Part shown: piece after piece, positions 6,929 through 15,935 of the stretch
Layout of the letters: every line of letters starts with the position of its first letter
Position numbering within the stretch: the first letter of the stretch is position 1
Source of the DNA: Actinomycetota bacterium
Lineage (GTDB): Bacteria > Actinomycetota > Thermoleophilia > Miltoncostaeales > Miltoncostaeaceae
Assembly: GCA_963169235.1 (NCBI GenBank)
Contig: CAUJCX010000040.1
Span: 1-38,070 of the forward strand
Direction of reading: 5' to 3'
DNA length: 38,070 nt
Made by a program: the position numbers and the translations under genes
The notes under the pieces: model-generated
Seen by the model: only the letters and a program-made list of their open reading frames with translations
Database searches by the model: none
What the model was told of the DNA's origin: nothing

Positions 6929-8170
6929 ATCGCCCTGCGTGTGATGAAGTTCGGCGGCAGTTCCGTGGCCGATGCGGAGAAGATCCGCACCGTGGCGCGC
7001 CGCATCGCCGACGCGAAGGAGTCGGGGGACGACGTGGTGGCCGTCGTGTCGGCCCGCGGCAAGACCACCGACGGGCTCGTGGCCGACGCGATGGAGATCA
7101 GCGCCCGCCCCGATCCGCGCGAGATGGACATGCTGCTGTCGACCGGCGAGCGCATCTCGTGCGCGCTGATGGCGATGGCGCTGCACGACCTGGGGCACGA
7201 GGCCGAGTCGTTCACGGGCTCCCAGGCGGGCATCTTCACCGACGCCCAGCACACCAAGGCGCACATCCTCGAGATGCAGCCGCACCGGCTGGAGGAGTCG
7301 CTGAAGGCCGGCCGCATCGTGCTGGTGGCGGGCTTCCAGGGCATGTCGAAGGAAGACAAGAACGTCACCACGCTGGGGCGCGGCGGCAGCGACACCACCG
7401 CCGTGGCGCTGGCCTCGGCGCTCAACGCGTCGGTGTGCGAGATCCACAGCGACGTCGTCGGCGTCTTCACCGCCGATCCCCGCATCGTGCCGGGCGCCGC
7501 CAAGCTGGCGCGCATCACGCACGAGGAGATGCTCGAGATGGCGGCGATGGGGTCGAAGGTGCTGGCCCTTCGCGCCGTCGAGTTCGCCCGCAACCACGAC
7601 GTGCGCCTCCACGCACGCTCCACGTTCCTGCCCGTCGAGGGCACCTGGATCATCAAGGAGACACCCGATATGGAGCAGGCCATCGTGTCCGGCATCGCGC
7701 ACCGCAGCGATGAGGCCAAGATCACGGTGACGGGCGTCCGCGACCAGCCCGGCATCGCGGCGGCCATCTTCACGGCCCTCGCGGACGCGCTGATCAACGT
7801 GGACACCATCATCCAGAACATCGGCATCCACGGGCACGCCGACCTGTCGTTCACGGTGCCGCTGGTGGAGCTGACTCCCGCCCGCGACGCGCTCGAGAGC
7901 GTGCGCGGCACCCTGCAGTTCGACGACGTCATCACCGACGACCAGATCGGCAAGGTCACGCTGGTCGGGGCGGGCATGAAGTCGAACCCCGGCGTGGCCG
8001 CCAAGATGTTCCGGGTGCTGGCCGCCGAGGGCATCAACATCCAGATGATCGACACGTCGACCATCCGCATCAGCGTGGTCATCGACCGGCGCGACGTCGA
8101 GCGGTCGGTGCGCGCGCTGCACGACGCGTTCGACCTCACGTCCGAGGCCGCCAGGAGGGCCAATGTTTAA
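6929..8170 (+). CDS. lysC: Aspartate kinase with two ACT domains
   Basis: It phosphorylates aspartate, the first step towards lysine, threonine, methionine and diaminopimelate. The kinase start KFGGSSVADAEKI, the core GFQGMSKEDKNVTTLGRGGS followed by DTTAVALA, and two C-terminal ACT domains (about 262-335 and 345-410, the latter with NPGVAAKMFRVLAAEGINI) are clear. The ACT domains imply feedback control by end-product amino acids. Conventional starts are poor: GTG 6902 has no Shine-Dalgarno site, and GTG 6941/ATG 6944 are 18 or more bases from one and cut the first strand. AAGGAG (6917-6922) is 6 bases before ATC 6929, whose product (M)ALRVMKFGG aligns residue for residue with typical MALxVxKxGG starts. 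I infer AUC initiation (413 aa). It overlaps asd by 8 bases. Confidence 0.93.
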   Translation: MALRVMKFGGSSVADAEKIRTVARRIADAKESGDDVVAVVSARGKTTDGLVADAMEISARPDPREMDMLLSTGERISCALMAMALHDLGHEAESFTGSQAGIFTDAQHTKAHILEMQPHRLEESLKAGRIVLVAGFQGMSKEDKNVTTLGRGGSDTTAVALASALNASVCEIHSDVVGVFTADPRIVPGAAKLARITHEEMLEMAAMGSKVLALRAVEFARNHDVRLHARSTFLPVEGTWIIKETPDMEQAIVSGIAHRSDEAKITVTGVRDQPGIAAAIFTALADALINVDTIIQNIGIHGHADLSFTVPLVELTPARDALESVRGTLQFDDVITDDQIGKVTLVGAGMKSNPGVAAKMFRVLAAEGINIQMIDTSTIRISVVIDRRDVERSVRALHDAFDLTSEAARRANV

Positions 8171-9170
8171 CGTCGCCGTCGTCGGCGCCACCGGGGCCGT
8201 CGGCTCCACCATGCTGCGCGTGCTCGAGGAGCGGGGCTTCCCCGTCAGCGAGCTGCGTCCGCTCGCCAGCGCCCGCAGCGCGGGCAAGAGCATCGAGTTC
8301 CTGGGTAAGGACTTCGCGGTGCGCGAGCTGTCGAACACCAGCTTCGAGGGCATCGACATCGCCCTGTTCTCGGCCGGCGGCCCGCGGTCGCGCTCGTTCG
8401 CGCCCGCCGCGGTGGAGGCCGGCGCCGTGGTCATCGACAACTCGTCCGCGTACCGCATGGACCCGGACGTGCCGCTGGTGGTGCCCGAGGTCAACGAGGA
8501 CGCCATCCGCGAGCACCAGGGCATCATCGCCAACCCCAACTGCGTCGCCGCCCCGCTGGTGGTGGCGCTGAAGCCCATCGCCGACGCCGTCGGCCTCGAG
8601 CGCGTGGTGCTGTCGAGCTACCAGGCGGTCAGCGGCACGGGCGTCGCCGCCGTGGAGGAACTGCGCGCCCAGGCGGCCGGCTACCTGGCGGGCGACGAGC
8701 CCGCGCCGCAGGTGTACCCGCATCCCATCGCGTTCAACGTGCTGCCCCACATCGACGTGTTCGACGAGACCGGCTACACGGGCGAGGAGCGCAAGGTCAT
8801 CGCCGAGACGCAGAAGATGCTGGGCATGCCCGACCTGCGGGTGAGCGCCACGTGCGTGCGCGTGCCGGTGCTGAACTCGCATTCCGCGTCCGTGCACATC
8901 GAGACCACCGAGCCCATCACCGCCGAACGGGCCCGCACGCTGCTGATGGCCGCGCCGGGCGTCGCCCTGCGCGACGAGCCCTCCGCCAACGTCTACCCGC
9001 TGCCGCGGGACGCGACGGGCGTGGACGAGGTGCTGATCGGGCGCATCCGCAACGACCTGTCGCACCCCAACGGGCTGGTGCTGTGGTACTCGTCGGACAA
9101 CCTGCGCAAGGGCGCGGCCACCAACGCCGTGCAGATCGCCGAGTCGCTGGTTACGAAGGGCTGGTTGTAG
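8163..9170 (+). CDS. asd: Aspartate-semialdehyde dehydrogenase
   Basis: This enzyme reduces aspartyl phosphate to aspartate semialdehyde with NADPH, directly after LysC. The 335-aa chain starts with the nucleotide-binding loop VAVVGATGAVGSTMLRVLEE. The catalytic cysteine is Cys127 in IIANPNCVAAPL, followed by SYQAVSGTGVAAVEEL and the C-terminal substrate-binding part. ATG 8163 has AGGAGG shortly upstream and overlaps the lysC stop by 8 bases, so translation is probably coupled. The 3' end overlaps the convergent TPM-like gene by 20 bases (9151-9170). Confidence 0.95.
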   Translation: MFNVAVVGATGAVGSTMLRVLEERGFPVSELRPLASARSAGKSIEFLGKDFAVRELSNTSFEGIDIALFSAGGPRSRSFAPAAVEAGAVVIDNSSAYRMDPDVPLVVPEVNEDAIREHQGIIANPNCVAAPLVVALKPIADAVGLERVVLSSYQAVSGTGVAAVEELRAQAAGYLAGDEPAPQVYPHPIAFNVLPHIDVFDETGYTGEERKVIAETQKMLGMPDLRVSATCVRVPVLNSHSASVHIETTEPITAERARTLLMAAPGVALRDEPSANVYPLPRDATGVDEVLIGRIRNDLSHPNGLVLWYSSDNLRKGAATNAVQIAESLVTKGWL

Positions 9171-10257
9171 GCGTCGGCTCGGTCTCCGGTGCCTGGGCGG
9201 CGTCCGGCACCGGGGACAGCTCCACCTGATCGAACGGCACCGGGCCGTCGAGCGTCGGTAGCACCCTGCGCCTGATGGGCCTGCCCGCCTTCGCCTCCCC
9301 GGCGCAGCGGCGGCACACCGGCACGCGTCCGGGGCGGTCGGCCAGCGTCGCCACGTCGTAGGCAAGGCCGTGGGCCGGATCGGCGCTGCACAGGCCGTCG
9401 AGGGGCCGGTCGGCAGGGAACGGCTCGCCTACAAGCTCCCCGGCGCGCGCGGCCTCGCGCAGGCCCGCGTCGAGGGCGGCGAACCCGGCGGGGGCGTCGA
9501 ACAGGGAACCCGCCAGCTGGGCGGCGGCCCGGCCCGCGCTGTGGTGATGCTGGGCGAGGCTGAGTGCCTCGGCCGCCTCGGGCGGGCCCGCGGCGACGGT
9601 CGTGTCGAGCGCCCGCAGGCGGGCGTCGAGCGCGTCGAGACCCAGCACCAGGGCGCCGCGTTCGTGGTCGGCCACCCGCCGTGCCCGGCGCTGCTCGCGT
9701 CGCAGGCCCCAGCCCACGGCGGCGGCGGCGCCCAGCACCGCCAGCACGATGAACGCCACCAGCCCGCGCCAGCCGCTGGGGGGGCGCGGCGGGGGCGGCA
9801 CCGCGATGTCGGCCGCCCGCCTCAAGCGCTCGGATGCGCTGCCCATCTCGTTCACCCGTGCTGCCGTGAACCCGGCCCGCAGCGACCGCGGCGTGCGCAG
9901 GCCCGCGGCGCCGACCGGACCGGTGAGGGTGGTCACCAGCAGCGTGCCGTCGTACCCCAGGCGCGCGCGCAGGCGCTGCGCGTACCCGAACACGCCGTCG
10001 CCCCGCAGGTCGGTGACGATCGCCAGCTTCACGGGGAAGTCGCGCCCGCGCAGCTCGTCCACCTTCTCCTGCAGCCGGGCCGCGATCGTGGGGGCGACGT
10101 CCCTCCCCAGGTCCTCCGTGGCCACGTAGACGTCGCCGTTGGACAGCGCCTCGAACGCCGCCGCGTCGTCCCGCGGGATGGCCCCGGCGGGGGACGTGGC
10201 CCCCACCAGCGCCGTGAACAGCGCGGCCACGACCACGACGAACGCGCGCGGGCTCAC
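9151..10257 (-). CDS. TPM-domain-like membrane protein
   Basis: This 368-aa protein has a signal peptide (MSPRAFVVVVAALFTALVGA). A TPM-like extracytoplasmic domain follows (about 35-135: DVYVATEDL, VKLAIVTDLRGDGVFGYAQRL, GTLLVTTLTG). One membrane helix (about 165-185, GLVAFIVLAVLGAAAAVGWG) leads to a cytoplasmic helical region. A C-terminal segment with C..DPAHG and VCRRCAGEA looks like a small metal-binding knuckle. TPM proteins are poorly defined; roles in membrane-protein quality control or phosphatase activity are known for some members, and no specific function can be claimed here. GTG 10257 overlaps the stop of the upstream GNAT gene by 4 bases, so the two are translationally coupled. 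Confidence 0.6.
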   Translation of the reverse strand: MSPRAFVVVVAALFTALVGATSPAGAIPRDDAAAFEALSNGDVYVATEDLGRDVAPTIAARLQEKVDELRGRDFPVKLAIVTDLRGDGVFGYAQRLRARLGYDGTLLVTTLTGPVGAAGLRTPRSLRAGFTAARVNEMGSASERLRRAADIAVPPPPRPPSGWRGLVAFIVLAVLGAAAAVGWGLRREQRRARRVADHERGALVLGLDALDARLRALDTTVAAGPPEAAEALSLAQHHHSAGRAAAQLAGSLFDAPAGFAALDAGLREAARAGELVGEPFPADRPLDGLCSADPAHGLAYDVATLADRPGRVPVCRRCAGEAKAGRPIRRRVLPTLDGPVPFDQVELSPVPDAAQAPETEPTPTTSPS

Positions 10258-10886
10258 GACGGCTCCCGCAACGCGGCGGGCATCGGCGACGACACCGACA
10301 GCGACCGCAGGGGCTGCGTCAGGCGGGCCAAGAGACCCGGCTCCATCGCGGGCACCAGCCCGCCCAGCGACAGCCGCATCAGCGACACCTGGCCCCGGCT
10401 GCGCACCACCCGGAACCCGAAGCGCTCGAGGAACGCGCGGTCGAACAGCGTGTGGTGCTCCTCGAAGCGGGCCTCCCGGGGCACGTCGTCCGAGAACGTC
10501 AGGCCGAACACCTCCACGGCCGCCACGCGCCGGGCCTTCAGGTCGGCCAGGGCCTCCAGCACCAGGTGCTCACACACCCCTGCCAGGTCGTCGCCCGCCA
10601 TGAACACGCACGTGATGAGCGCGGCGTCCCGCGACGGGGGACCCGCCGGCAGGTCGCGCGCCCGCGGGAACGCCCCGGACGGACCGAACTGGATGAACCC
10701 CCGGAACCGCCCGCCCTCCTCGATCAGCCGCCCCCAATGCCCGAACGAGCGCTCCACGCCCTGGGCCCAGCGCTCCTTCACGTCGGGGTCCACCACGCGC
10801 GACCGGTGCTGCCAGAACACGCAGTGCTCACAGCACTCGGGGGCGTCGCGGCGCGTGGCCGCGCACAGGGGACGGAGCTCGCTCAC
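10254..10886 (-). CDS. GNAT-like acetyltransferase with N-terminal cysteine motif
   Basis: This 210-aa protein has Cys18, Cys19 and Cys22 followed by VFWQ near the N-terminus. The cysteine-FW motif, then VKERWAQGVERSFGHWGRLI and GFIQFGPSGAFPRA, matches a GNAT subgroup common in actinobacteria. The region LITCVFMAGDDLAGVCEHLVLEAL would be the acetyl-CoA-binding part. The typical RGxGxG pyrophosphate loop is not seen, so catalytic ability is uncertain. It is the first gene of a two-gene minus-strand unit with the TPM-like protein. The GTG 10886 start has G-rich sequence immediately upstream and is only moderately supported. Confidence 0.6.
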   Translation of the reverse strand: MSELRPLCAATRRDAPECCEHCVFWQHRSRVVDPDVKERWAQGVERSFGHWGRLIEEGGRFRGFIQFGPSGAFPRARDLPAGPPSRDAALITCVFMAGDDLAGVCEHLVLEALADLKARRVAAVEVFGLTFSDDVPREARFEEHHTLFDRAFLERFGFRVVRSRGQVSLMRLSLGGLVPAMEPGLLARLTQPLRSLSVSSPMPAALREPS

Positions 10887-10959
10887 CCCTTCATGATGCC
10901 AACATCGCGCGGCCGACTCGATGAACGCGGGGTAAGCACCGCGGCGTCGGCCAACGCGA

Positions 10960-10989
10960 AGGGCCGCCTCCCGGTAGGGAGACGGCCCT
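10960..10989 (-). terminator. Terminator of the sdh operon
   Basis: A 13-position stem (10960-10972 with 10977-10989, one mismatch) has loop ggta, 28 bases past the sdhE stop on the minus strand. The following minus-strand sequence is only weakly T-rich (ttcgcgtt). Confidence 0.55.
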
Positions 10990-11016
10990 CGGCCATCGCA
11001 CGCGTATGCGGACGGA

Positions 11017-11898
11017 CTAGCGTCCGACGACGTCCAGCACGGGCTCCACCGACACCATGTGGCGCTTGAACTGCATCACCGACTGGTCGAGGCCCAGCGC
11101 CATGCCGATGAGCTGCGGCAGGTGCAGCACCGGCATGTTGTACTCGGTGGCGTTCGCCTCCTCGGCCTTCTGCTGGTAGGCGTCCATCGCCAGGTGGCAC
11201 AGGGGGCACGGGGTCACCATGCACTCCGCGCCGGCGTCGCGCGCCTGCGACAGGGCGACGTGCGACTCCTTCAACGCCACCGCCTCGCGGGCGAGGATGA
11301 TGGGGAAACCGCAGCACTTGGACTTGGCCTCGTAGTCGGCCACCTCGCCGCCCAGGGCTCGGATGAGGCGCTCGAGCGACTGCGGCTGGTCGGGGTCCTC
11401 GAAGCCCATCACCGACGACGGCCGCAGCAGCTGGCAGCCGTAGTACGGGGCGACGCGCAGGCCGTTGAGGCCCTTGGGTCCCTGCTTCTCGAGCAGCGAC
11501 AGCCCCTCTTCGGTGGCGAGGTACCACAGGAGGTGGGTGACGTCGACGGTGCCCTCGTACGGGCGCGCGCCGGCCTTCACCAGCTCCTCGTTGACGGCCT
11601 CGAGCACGCGCGGGTCGTCCTTCACGATCTTGTTCGCGCGCCGCAGGTTGAGCGTGCACACGTTGCAGATCGTCATCACGTCGGCACCCATCTCCTCGGC
11701 CTGCGAGAGGATGCGGACGTTCAGCGACAGGTACAGGTTGGGCTTGGCCTCGGCGATGTCGCCGGCGCCGCAGCACGTCGCGGCCGGCATCGGCAAGAGG
11801 TCGATGTCGAGCATGGGCGCGAGCGCCTTGGTCGTGGCGTTGAGCTCCTTGGAGCTGAACTCCGCGATGCACCCGGGGTAGTAGGCGAACTTCGCCAT
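11017..11898 (-). CDS. sdhE: Succinate dehydrogenase HdrB-like subunit (two CCG domains)
   Basis: This 293-aa protein is of the heterodisulfide reductase subunit B family. Two complete CCG modules are visible: Cys10, Cys42-Cys43, Cys78, Cys81 and Cys155, Cys195-Cys196, Cys231, Cys234. Such modules bind unusual iron-sulfur clusters in HdrB. In class E (non-classical) SDHs of Sulfolobus-type archaea, cyanobacteria and some Campylobacterota this subunit replaces the heme-containing SdhC/SdhD anchors and links the enzyme to the membrane quinone pool. No membrane helix is visible here. The gene follows sdhB by one base, with AAGGAG in the sdhB end, and is last in the operon. The name sdhE here means this subunit, not the small flavinylation factor of the same name. 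Confidence 0.88.
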   Translation of the reverse strand: MAKFAYYPGCIAEFSSKELNATTKALAPMLDIDLLPMPAATCCGAGDIAEAKPNLYLSLNVRILSQAEEMGADVMTICNVCTLNLRRANKIVKDDPRVLEAVNEELVKAGARPYEGTVDVTHLLWYLATEEGLSLLEKQGPKGLNGLRVAPYYGCQLLRPSSVMGFEDPDQPQSLERLIRALGGEVADYEAKSKCCGFPIILAREAVALKESHVALSQARDAGAECMVTPCPLCHLAMDAYQQKAEEANATEYNMPVLHLPQLIGMALGLDQSVMQFKRHMVSVEPVLDVVGR

Positions 11899-11899
11899 G

Positions 11900-12850
11900 C
11901 TAGATCGTCTCCTTCACGTTCTTGATGAGCTTCTTGACCTCGCTCAGCCTCTTGATGCGGTGAGGGATCGGCGACGGGGCCTTGCCCTTCTTCATCATCT
12001 TCAGCGCGAACGGCACGTCCAGCTGCGACTTGATGGGGTTCGTGAACGGCACCAGCATGGTCTCGTTCAGCTTGCCGCCGGTCTTCATCGAGATGAGGAA
12101 CGCCTTGGCGTGGCGGGCACCGGGGTCGCCCCAGCTGATGCCCTCGTTGAACGCGATGCCGCCCAGCTTCTCGATGGCGTCGCGCGGGTCGACGCCCTTG
12201 GGGCACCGCTCGTTGCAGTACATGCAGCGGGTGCAGTCCCAGATGCCGTGCTGCCCGGAGTACAGCTTGGCGCGCGCGCGGCGCTGGCCGTCACGCTCGT
12301 CGCCCGCGAAGCGGTAGCCCCACGCGAACGCGGCGGGGCCGACGAACTCGGGGTCGGCCGCGAACGAGTTGCACTCGCTGTAGCAGGCGGCGCACAGGAT
12401 GCACTTGCTCTCGTTGTAGATCTTCTGCATCGCCTCCTTCGAGACGATGCGCTCCTTCTCGGGCGGAGGTCCGTCGGGGATCAGGTACGGCTTCACCGAC
12501 TTGAACTTCTCCCAGAACGGGTCCATGTCGACGACGAGGTCCTTGATCGGCGCGAAGTTGCCGATGGGGTCCACCCGCACCGTCTCGCAGCCGAACTCCT
12601 CCTTGACGGCCTCGACCTGCGTCATGCAGGCCAGCACCGTCTTGCCGTTGACGCGGACCGCGCACGATCCGCAGATGGCGCTGCGGCACGAGTAGCGCAC
12701 GGCCAGCGAGCCGTCCTGCTCGTTCTGCAGCTCGAGCATGGCGTCGAGGATGGTGAACTCGGACTCGTGCTCGAGGTCGAACGACTGCCGGTACGACTCG
12801 TCCGAGAAGTCCGGCTGGTAGCGGAAGATGTCGAACGTGGTCTGCGGCAT
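11900..12850 (-). CDS. sdhB: Succinate dehydrogenase iron-sulfur subunit, non-classical type
   Basis: It passes electrons from the SdhA flavin to the quinone-side subunit. The 316-aa chain has the [2Fe-2S] ligands Cys55, Cys60, Cys63 and Cys75. Two further motifs of the form CxxCxxCxxxC follow: Cys150/153/156/160 and Cys206/209/212/216. Classical SdhB has a three-cysteine [3Fe-4S] site at the second position. The extra cysteine here is the feature reported for class E enzymes and suggests a second [4Fe-4S] cluster. The chain is longer than classical SdhB (about 240 aa), with a basic C-terminal extension. The ATG shares its first base with the sdhA stop, so translation is coupled. Confidence 0.93.
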   Translation of the reverse strand: MPQTTFDIFRYQPDFSDESYRQSFDLEHESEFTILDAMLELQNEQDGSLAVRYSCRSAICGSCAVRVNGKTVLACMTQVEAVKEEFGCETVRVDPIGNFAPIKDLVVDMDPFWEKFKSVKPYLIPDGPPPEKERIVSKEAMQKIYNESKCILCAACYSECNSFAADPEFVGPAAFAWGYRFAGDERDGQRRARAKLYSGQHGIWDCTRCMYCNERCPKGVDPRDAIEKLGGIAFNEGISWGDPGARHAKAFLISMKTGGKLNETMLVPFTNPIKSQLDVPFALKMMKKGKAPSPIPHRIKRLSEVKKLIKNVKETI

Positions 12851-14541
12851 CAGTAGGTCCTCACCTGCGGCTCGAACTTGGTCATGGTGACTTCGGAGTA
12901 GTCCAGCCTCACCTTGCCGTCCTCGAGGTACGACAGCGAGTGCTTCATCCAGGTCTCGTCGTCGCGCTCGGGGAAGTCGGTGCGGGAGTGGGCGCCGCGG
13001 CTCTCGGTGCGGTTGATGGCCGCGTTCACCATGCAGTCGGCGAGGTCGACCAGGTAGGCCGTCTCGATGGCGTGGATGAGCGACTGGTTGAACGTGCGGC
13101 CCTTGTCGCTGATCACCATGGTGGGGACCTTCTCCTTGAGGTCGTCCACCACGACCTTCGCGGCGGCGAGGTCCTCGGCGTTACGGAACACGCCCACCTT
13201 GTCCTGCATCATGTCGGCCAGCGGGTCGCGGATGAGGTGCTGCGGCGTGCCCTGCGTGCGCTCGAGGAGGGCGCGCAGCTTCTTCTCGTACTCCAGCGCG
13301 GCCTCGGGAGTGGCACCCGACACGTCGCCGTGGCCGTCGTGCACGAAGCGGGCGGCGGCGTCGCCGGTGCGGGCGCCGAACACCACGGCCTCCAGCAGCG
13401 AGTTGCCGCCGAGGCGGTTGGCGCCGTGCACCGAGACGCAGGCGCACTCACCGGCCGCGAACAGCCCGGACATGTGCGGAGCGGCTCCCCACGAGTCCAC
13501 GTGTACGCCACCCATGTGGTAATGGGCGCCGGGGCGGATCGGGATGGGCGCGTCGATGGGGTCGACGCCGGCGAACGCCATGGCCAGCTCGCGGATCTGC
13601 GGCAGCCGCTCCATGATCTTCTCGCGGCCGAGGTGACGCAGGTCGAGCATGACGCAGCCGTTGACGCCGCGACCCTCGAGGATCTCGGTGGCCTCCGAGC
13701 GCGACACCACGTCGCGGGAGGCGAGCTCGAGCTTGTTGGGCGCGTACTTGCTCATGAAGCGCTCACCCTCGCTGTTGAGGAGGATGCCGCCCTCTCCGCG
13801 GGCGCCCTCCGTCACCAGCACGCCGCTGGGGCTCAGCGTCGTGGGGTGGAACTGCATGAACTCCATGTCCTTCAGCGGCACGCCGGCGCGCAGCGCCAGG
13901 CTCATGCCGTCACCCGTCGACGCGTGGGCGTTGGTGGACGGGGCGTAGACGCGACCCGCGCCGCCGGTGGCCAGAACCACGGCCTTCGCGCCGATGGTCT
14001 CGATGGTGCCGTGCACCATGTCGTACGCCACGACGCCGCAGCACGAGCCCTTGTCGTCGGTGATCAGCTCGGTGACGAAGTACTCCTCGTAGCACGGGAT
14101 GTCGTACTTCACGCACACGGTGTAGAGCGTGTGCAGGATCACCAGGCCGGTGAGGTCGGCGGCGTAGCAGGTACGCGGGAAGCCGGCGCCACCGAACGGG
14201 CGCTGGGCGATCTTGCCGGTGGTCTCGTGCCGGCTGAAGACGGCACCCCAGTGCTCGAGCTGGATGATCTCGCCGGGCGCGTCCGCGCACAGGATCTCGA
14301 TGGCGTCCTGGTCGCCCAGATAGTCCGAGCCCTTGACGGTGTCGAAGGTGTGGTTGTCGGTGGAGTCGTCGGTCTCGTTGCCGAGCGCGGCGTTGATCCC
14401 GCCCTGCGCGGCGCCGGAGTGGCTTCGCACGGGGTGGATCTTCGTCACGAGAGCGACGTCCACGCCGGCCTCGTGAGCCGCGATTGCCGCACGCATCCCC
14501 GCCAGACCCGCGCCGACGACGACGACGTCATGGGTGTGCAA
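12850..14541 (-). CDS. sdhA: Succinate dehydrogenase flavoprotein subunit
   Basis: It oxidises succinate to fumarate in the TCA cycle. The 563-aa chain begins with the FAD-binding motif [18 protein letters not shown]. His41 in [14 protein letters not shown] is the expected site of covalent FAD attachment. Further conserved blocks are [30 protein letters not shown], the YHMGGVHVD substrate region and [18 protein letters not shown] chose TTG 14541, preceded by gaggggggcgg; ATG 14568 and GTG 14589 would add residues before the flavoprotein fold and have no Shine-Dalgarno site. It is first in the operon sdhA-sdhB-sdhE and divergent from icd. Confidence 0.94.
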   Translation of the reverse strand: MHTHDVVVVGAGLAGMRAAIAAHEAGVDVALVTKIHPVRSHSGAAQGGINAALGNETDDSTDNHTFDTVKGSDYLGDQDAIEILCADAPGEIIQLEHWGAVFSRHETTGKIAQRPFGGAGFPRTCYAADLTGLVILHTLYTVCVKYDIPCYEEYFVTELITDDKGSCCGVVAYDMVHGTIETIGAKAVVLATGGAGRVYAPSTNAHASTGDGMSLALRAGVPLKDMEFMQFHPTTLSPSGVLVTEGARGEGGILLNSEGERFMSKYAPNKLELASRDVVSRSEATEILEGRGVNGCVMLDLRHLGREKIMERLPQIRELAMAFAGVDPIDAPIPIRPGAHYHMGGVHVDSWGAAPHMSGLFAAGECACVSVHGANRLGGNSLLEAVVFGARTGDAAARFVHDGHGDVSGATPEAALEYEKKLRALLERTQGTPQHLIRDPLADMMQDKVGVFRNAEDLAAAKVVVDDLKEKVPTMVISDKGRTFNQSLIHAIETAYLVDLADCMVNAAINRTESRGAHSRTDFPERDDETWMKHSLSYLEDGKVRLDYSEVTMTKFEPQVRTY

Positions 14542-14749
14542 TCTTCCGCCCCCCTCGCAAAGGTGCATCGATAGGCTGATAACGACCACAGAAGTTACCG
14601 CAGTGCCGTGGCGAGCGAGGGGGACAGTTGCCCCTTTCCGCCGCGCCCGATGGGCCAGAGTACCGGGACAGAGGCACCTCGTGGGCGGGCGTCCGTCCGG
14701 GGTGGTGCCCGCAGGCCCGCGCGCGCGGGTCCCGAACGCGTGGTCAGGC

Positions 14750-14755
14750 TATAGT
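14750..14755 (+). promoter_or_regulatory. Putative -10 box of icd-mdh in the divergent sdhA/icd gap
   Basis: TATAGT lies about 90 bases before the icd start and predicts a leader of ~85 bases. The 305-base divergent gap (14542-14846) otherwise holds AT-richer DNA near 14570-14605 that may carry the sdhA promoter. No ORF, RNA motif or clear operator was recognised. Confidence 0.45.
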
Positions 14756-14846
14756 GTCGCCGCTTCGCGGACGCGCCGATGAGCCCTGCGCTCCGGCGGC
14801 GACCGCCATATCTCGCCAGAACTGCCACACGAAGGAGAGCCGGATA

Positions 14847-15935
14847 GTGGCTTATCGCGTCACGTTCATCCCCGGCGACGGGACGGGTCCCGAGATCGCC
14901 GAGGCGACCAAGCGGGTTCTCGACGCGACGGGTGTCGATTTCGACTGGGACATCCAGCAGGCCGGCGTCGACATCATGGCCGAGGAGGGTACTCCGCTCC
15001 CGCAGGCCACCATCGACTCCATCCTGACGAACAAGATCGGGATCAAGGGCCCGATCACGACACCCGTCGGCACGGGCTTCCGCAGCGTCAACGTGGCCCT
15101 GCGGAAGATCTGCAACCTGTACGCCTGCGTCCGTCCCACCAAGTACTACGACGGTGTACGCACCAAGTACAAGGACGTGGACCTCGTATTCATCCGCGAG
15201 AACACCGAGGACCTGTACGCGGGCATCGAGTTCGAGCGCGACACCCCCGAGACGGGCAAGCTCATCGAGTACCTCCGGGACATCAACCCGGACGCGTCGT
15301 TCGGTGAGGGCACGGGCATCTCGATCAAGCCCATCTCGGTCGAGGGTTCTCGCCGCATCGTGGAGTACGCATTCCAGTACGCCCGCGACAACGGGCGCAA
15401 GAAGGTCACGGCCGTGCACAAGGCCAACATCATGAAGTTCACGGACGGTCTGTTCCTCGAGATCGCCACCCAGGTCGCTGCCGAGAACCCGGACATCGAG
15501 TTCGAGGAGCGCATCGTCGACAACATGTGCATGCAGCTGGTGCAGAAGCCCGAGCTGTATGACGTGCTGGTGCTTCCGAACCTCTACGGCGACGTGCTGA
15601 GCGACCTCGGCGCCGGCCTCACCGGTGGCCTGGGCGTCGCGCCCGGCGCGAACATCGGCACCAACGCCGCGCTGTTCGAGCCCACGCACGGCTCCGCTCC
15701 CAAGTACGCCGGGCAGAACAAGGTGAACCCGATGGCCATGATGCTGTCGGGCGTCATGATGCTGCGGTACCTGAAGGAGAACGAGGCCGCGGACAAGATG
15801 GAGAACGCCATCGCCGCGATCATCAAGGAGGGCAAGACGGTCACGTACGACATGAAGCCCGACCGCAACGACCCGACGGCCGTGGGCACCAGCGAGGTGG
15901 CCGACGGCATCATCGCCAAGATGGAAGAGGCATAG
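14847..15935 (+). CDS. icd: Isocitrate dehydrogenase, short homodimeric type
   Basis: It oxidatively decarboxylates isocitrate to 2-oxoglutarate. The 362-aa chain has the IDH/IPMDH family blocks [36 protein letters not shown] (substrate loop), [43 protein letters not shown] and the metal-binding [17 protein letters not shown]. The length is that of short NAD-type enzymes. However, [13 protein letters not shown] has Lys-Tyr and Val at positions where E. coli NADP-IDH has its NADP-selecting residues (Asp-Ile in NAD enzymes), while the position of E. coli Arg395 is Pro. Cofactor preference is therefore unclear. GTG 14847 is chosen because AAGGAGAG is 8 bases upstream. mdh follows without a gap. 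Confidence 0.93.
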   Translation: MAYRVTFIPGDGTGPEIAEATKRVLDATGVDFDWDIQQAGVDIMAEEGTPLPQATIDSILTNKIGIKGPITTPVGTGFRSVNVALRKICNLYACVRPTKYYDGVRTKYKDVDLVFIRENTEDLYAGIEFERDTPETGKLIEYLRDINPDASFGEGTGISIKPISVEGSRRIVEYAFQYARDNGRKKVTAVHKANIMKFTDGLFLEIATQVAAENPDIEFEERIVDNMCMQLVQKPELYDVLVLPNLYGDVLSDLGAGLTGGLGVAPGANIGTNAALFEPTHGSAPKYAGQNKVNPMAMMLSGVMMLRYLKENEAADKMENAIAAIIKEGKTVTYDMKPDRNDPTAVGTSEVADGIIAKMEEA

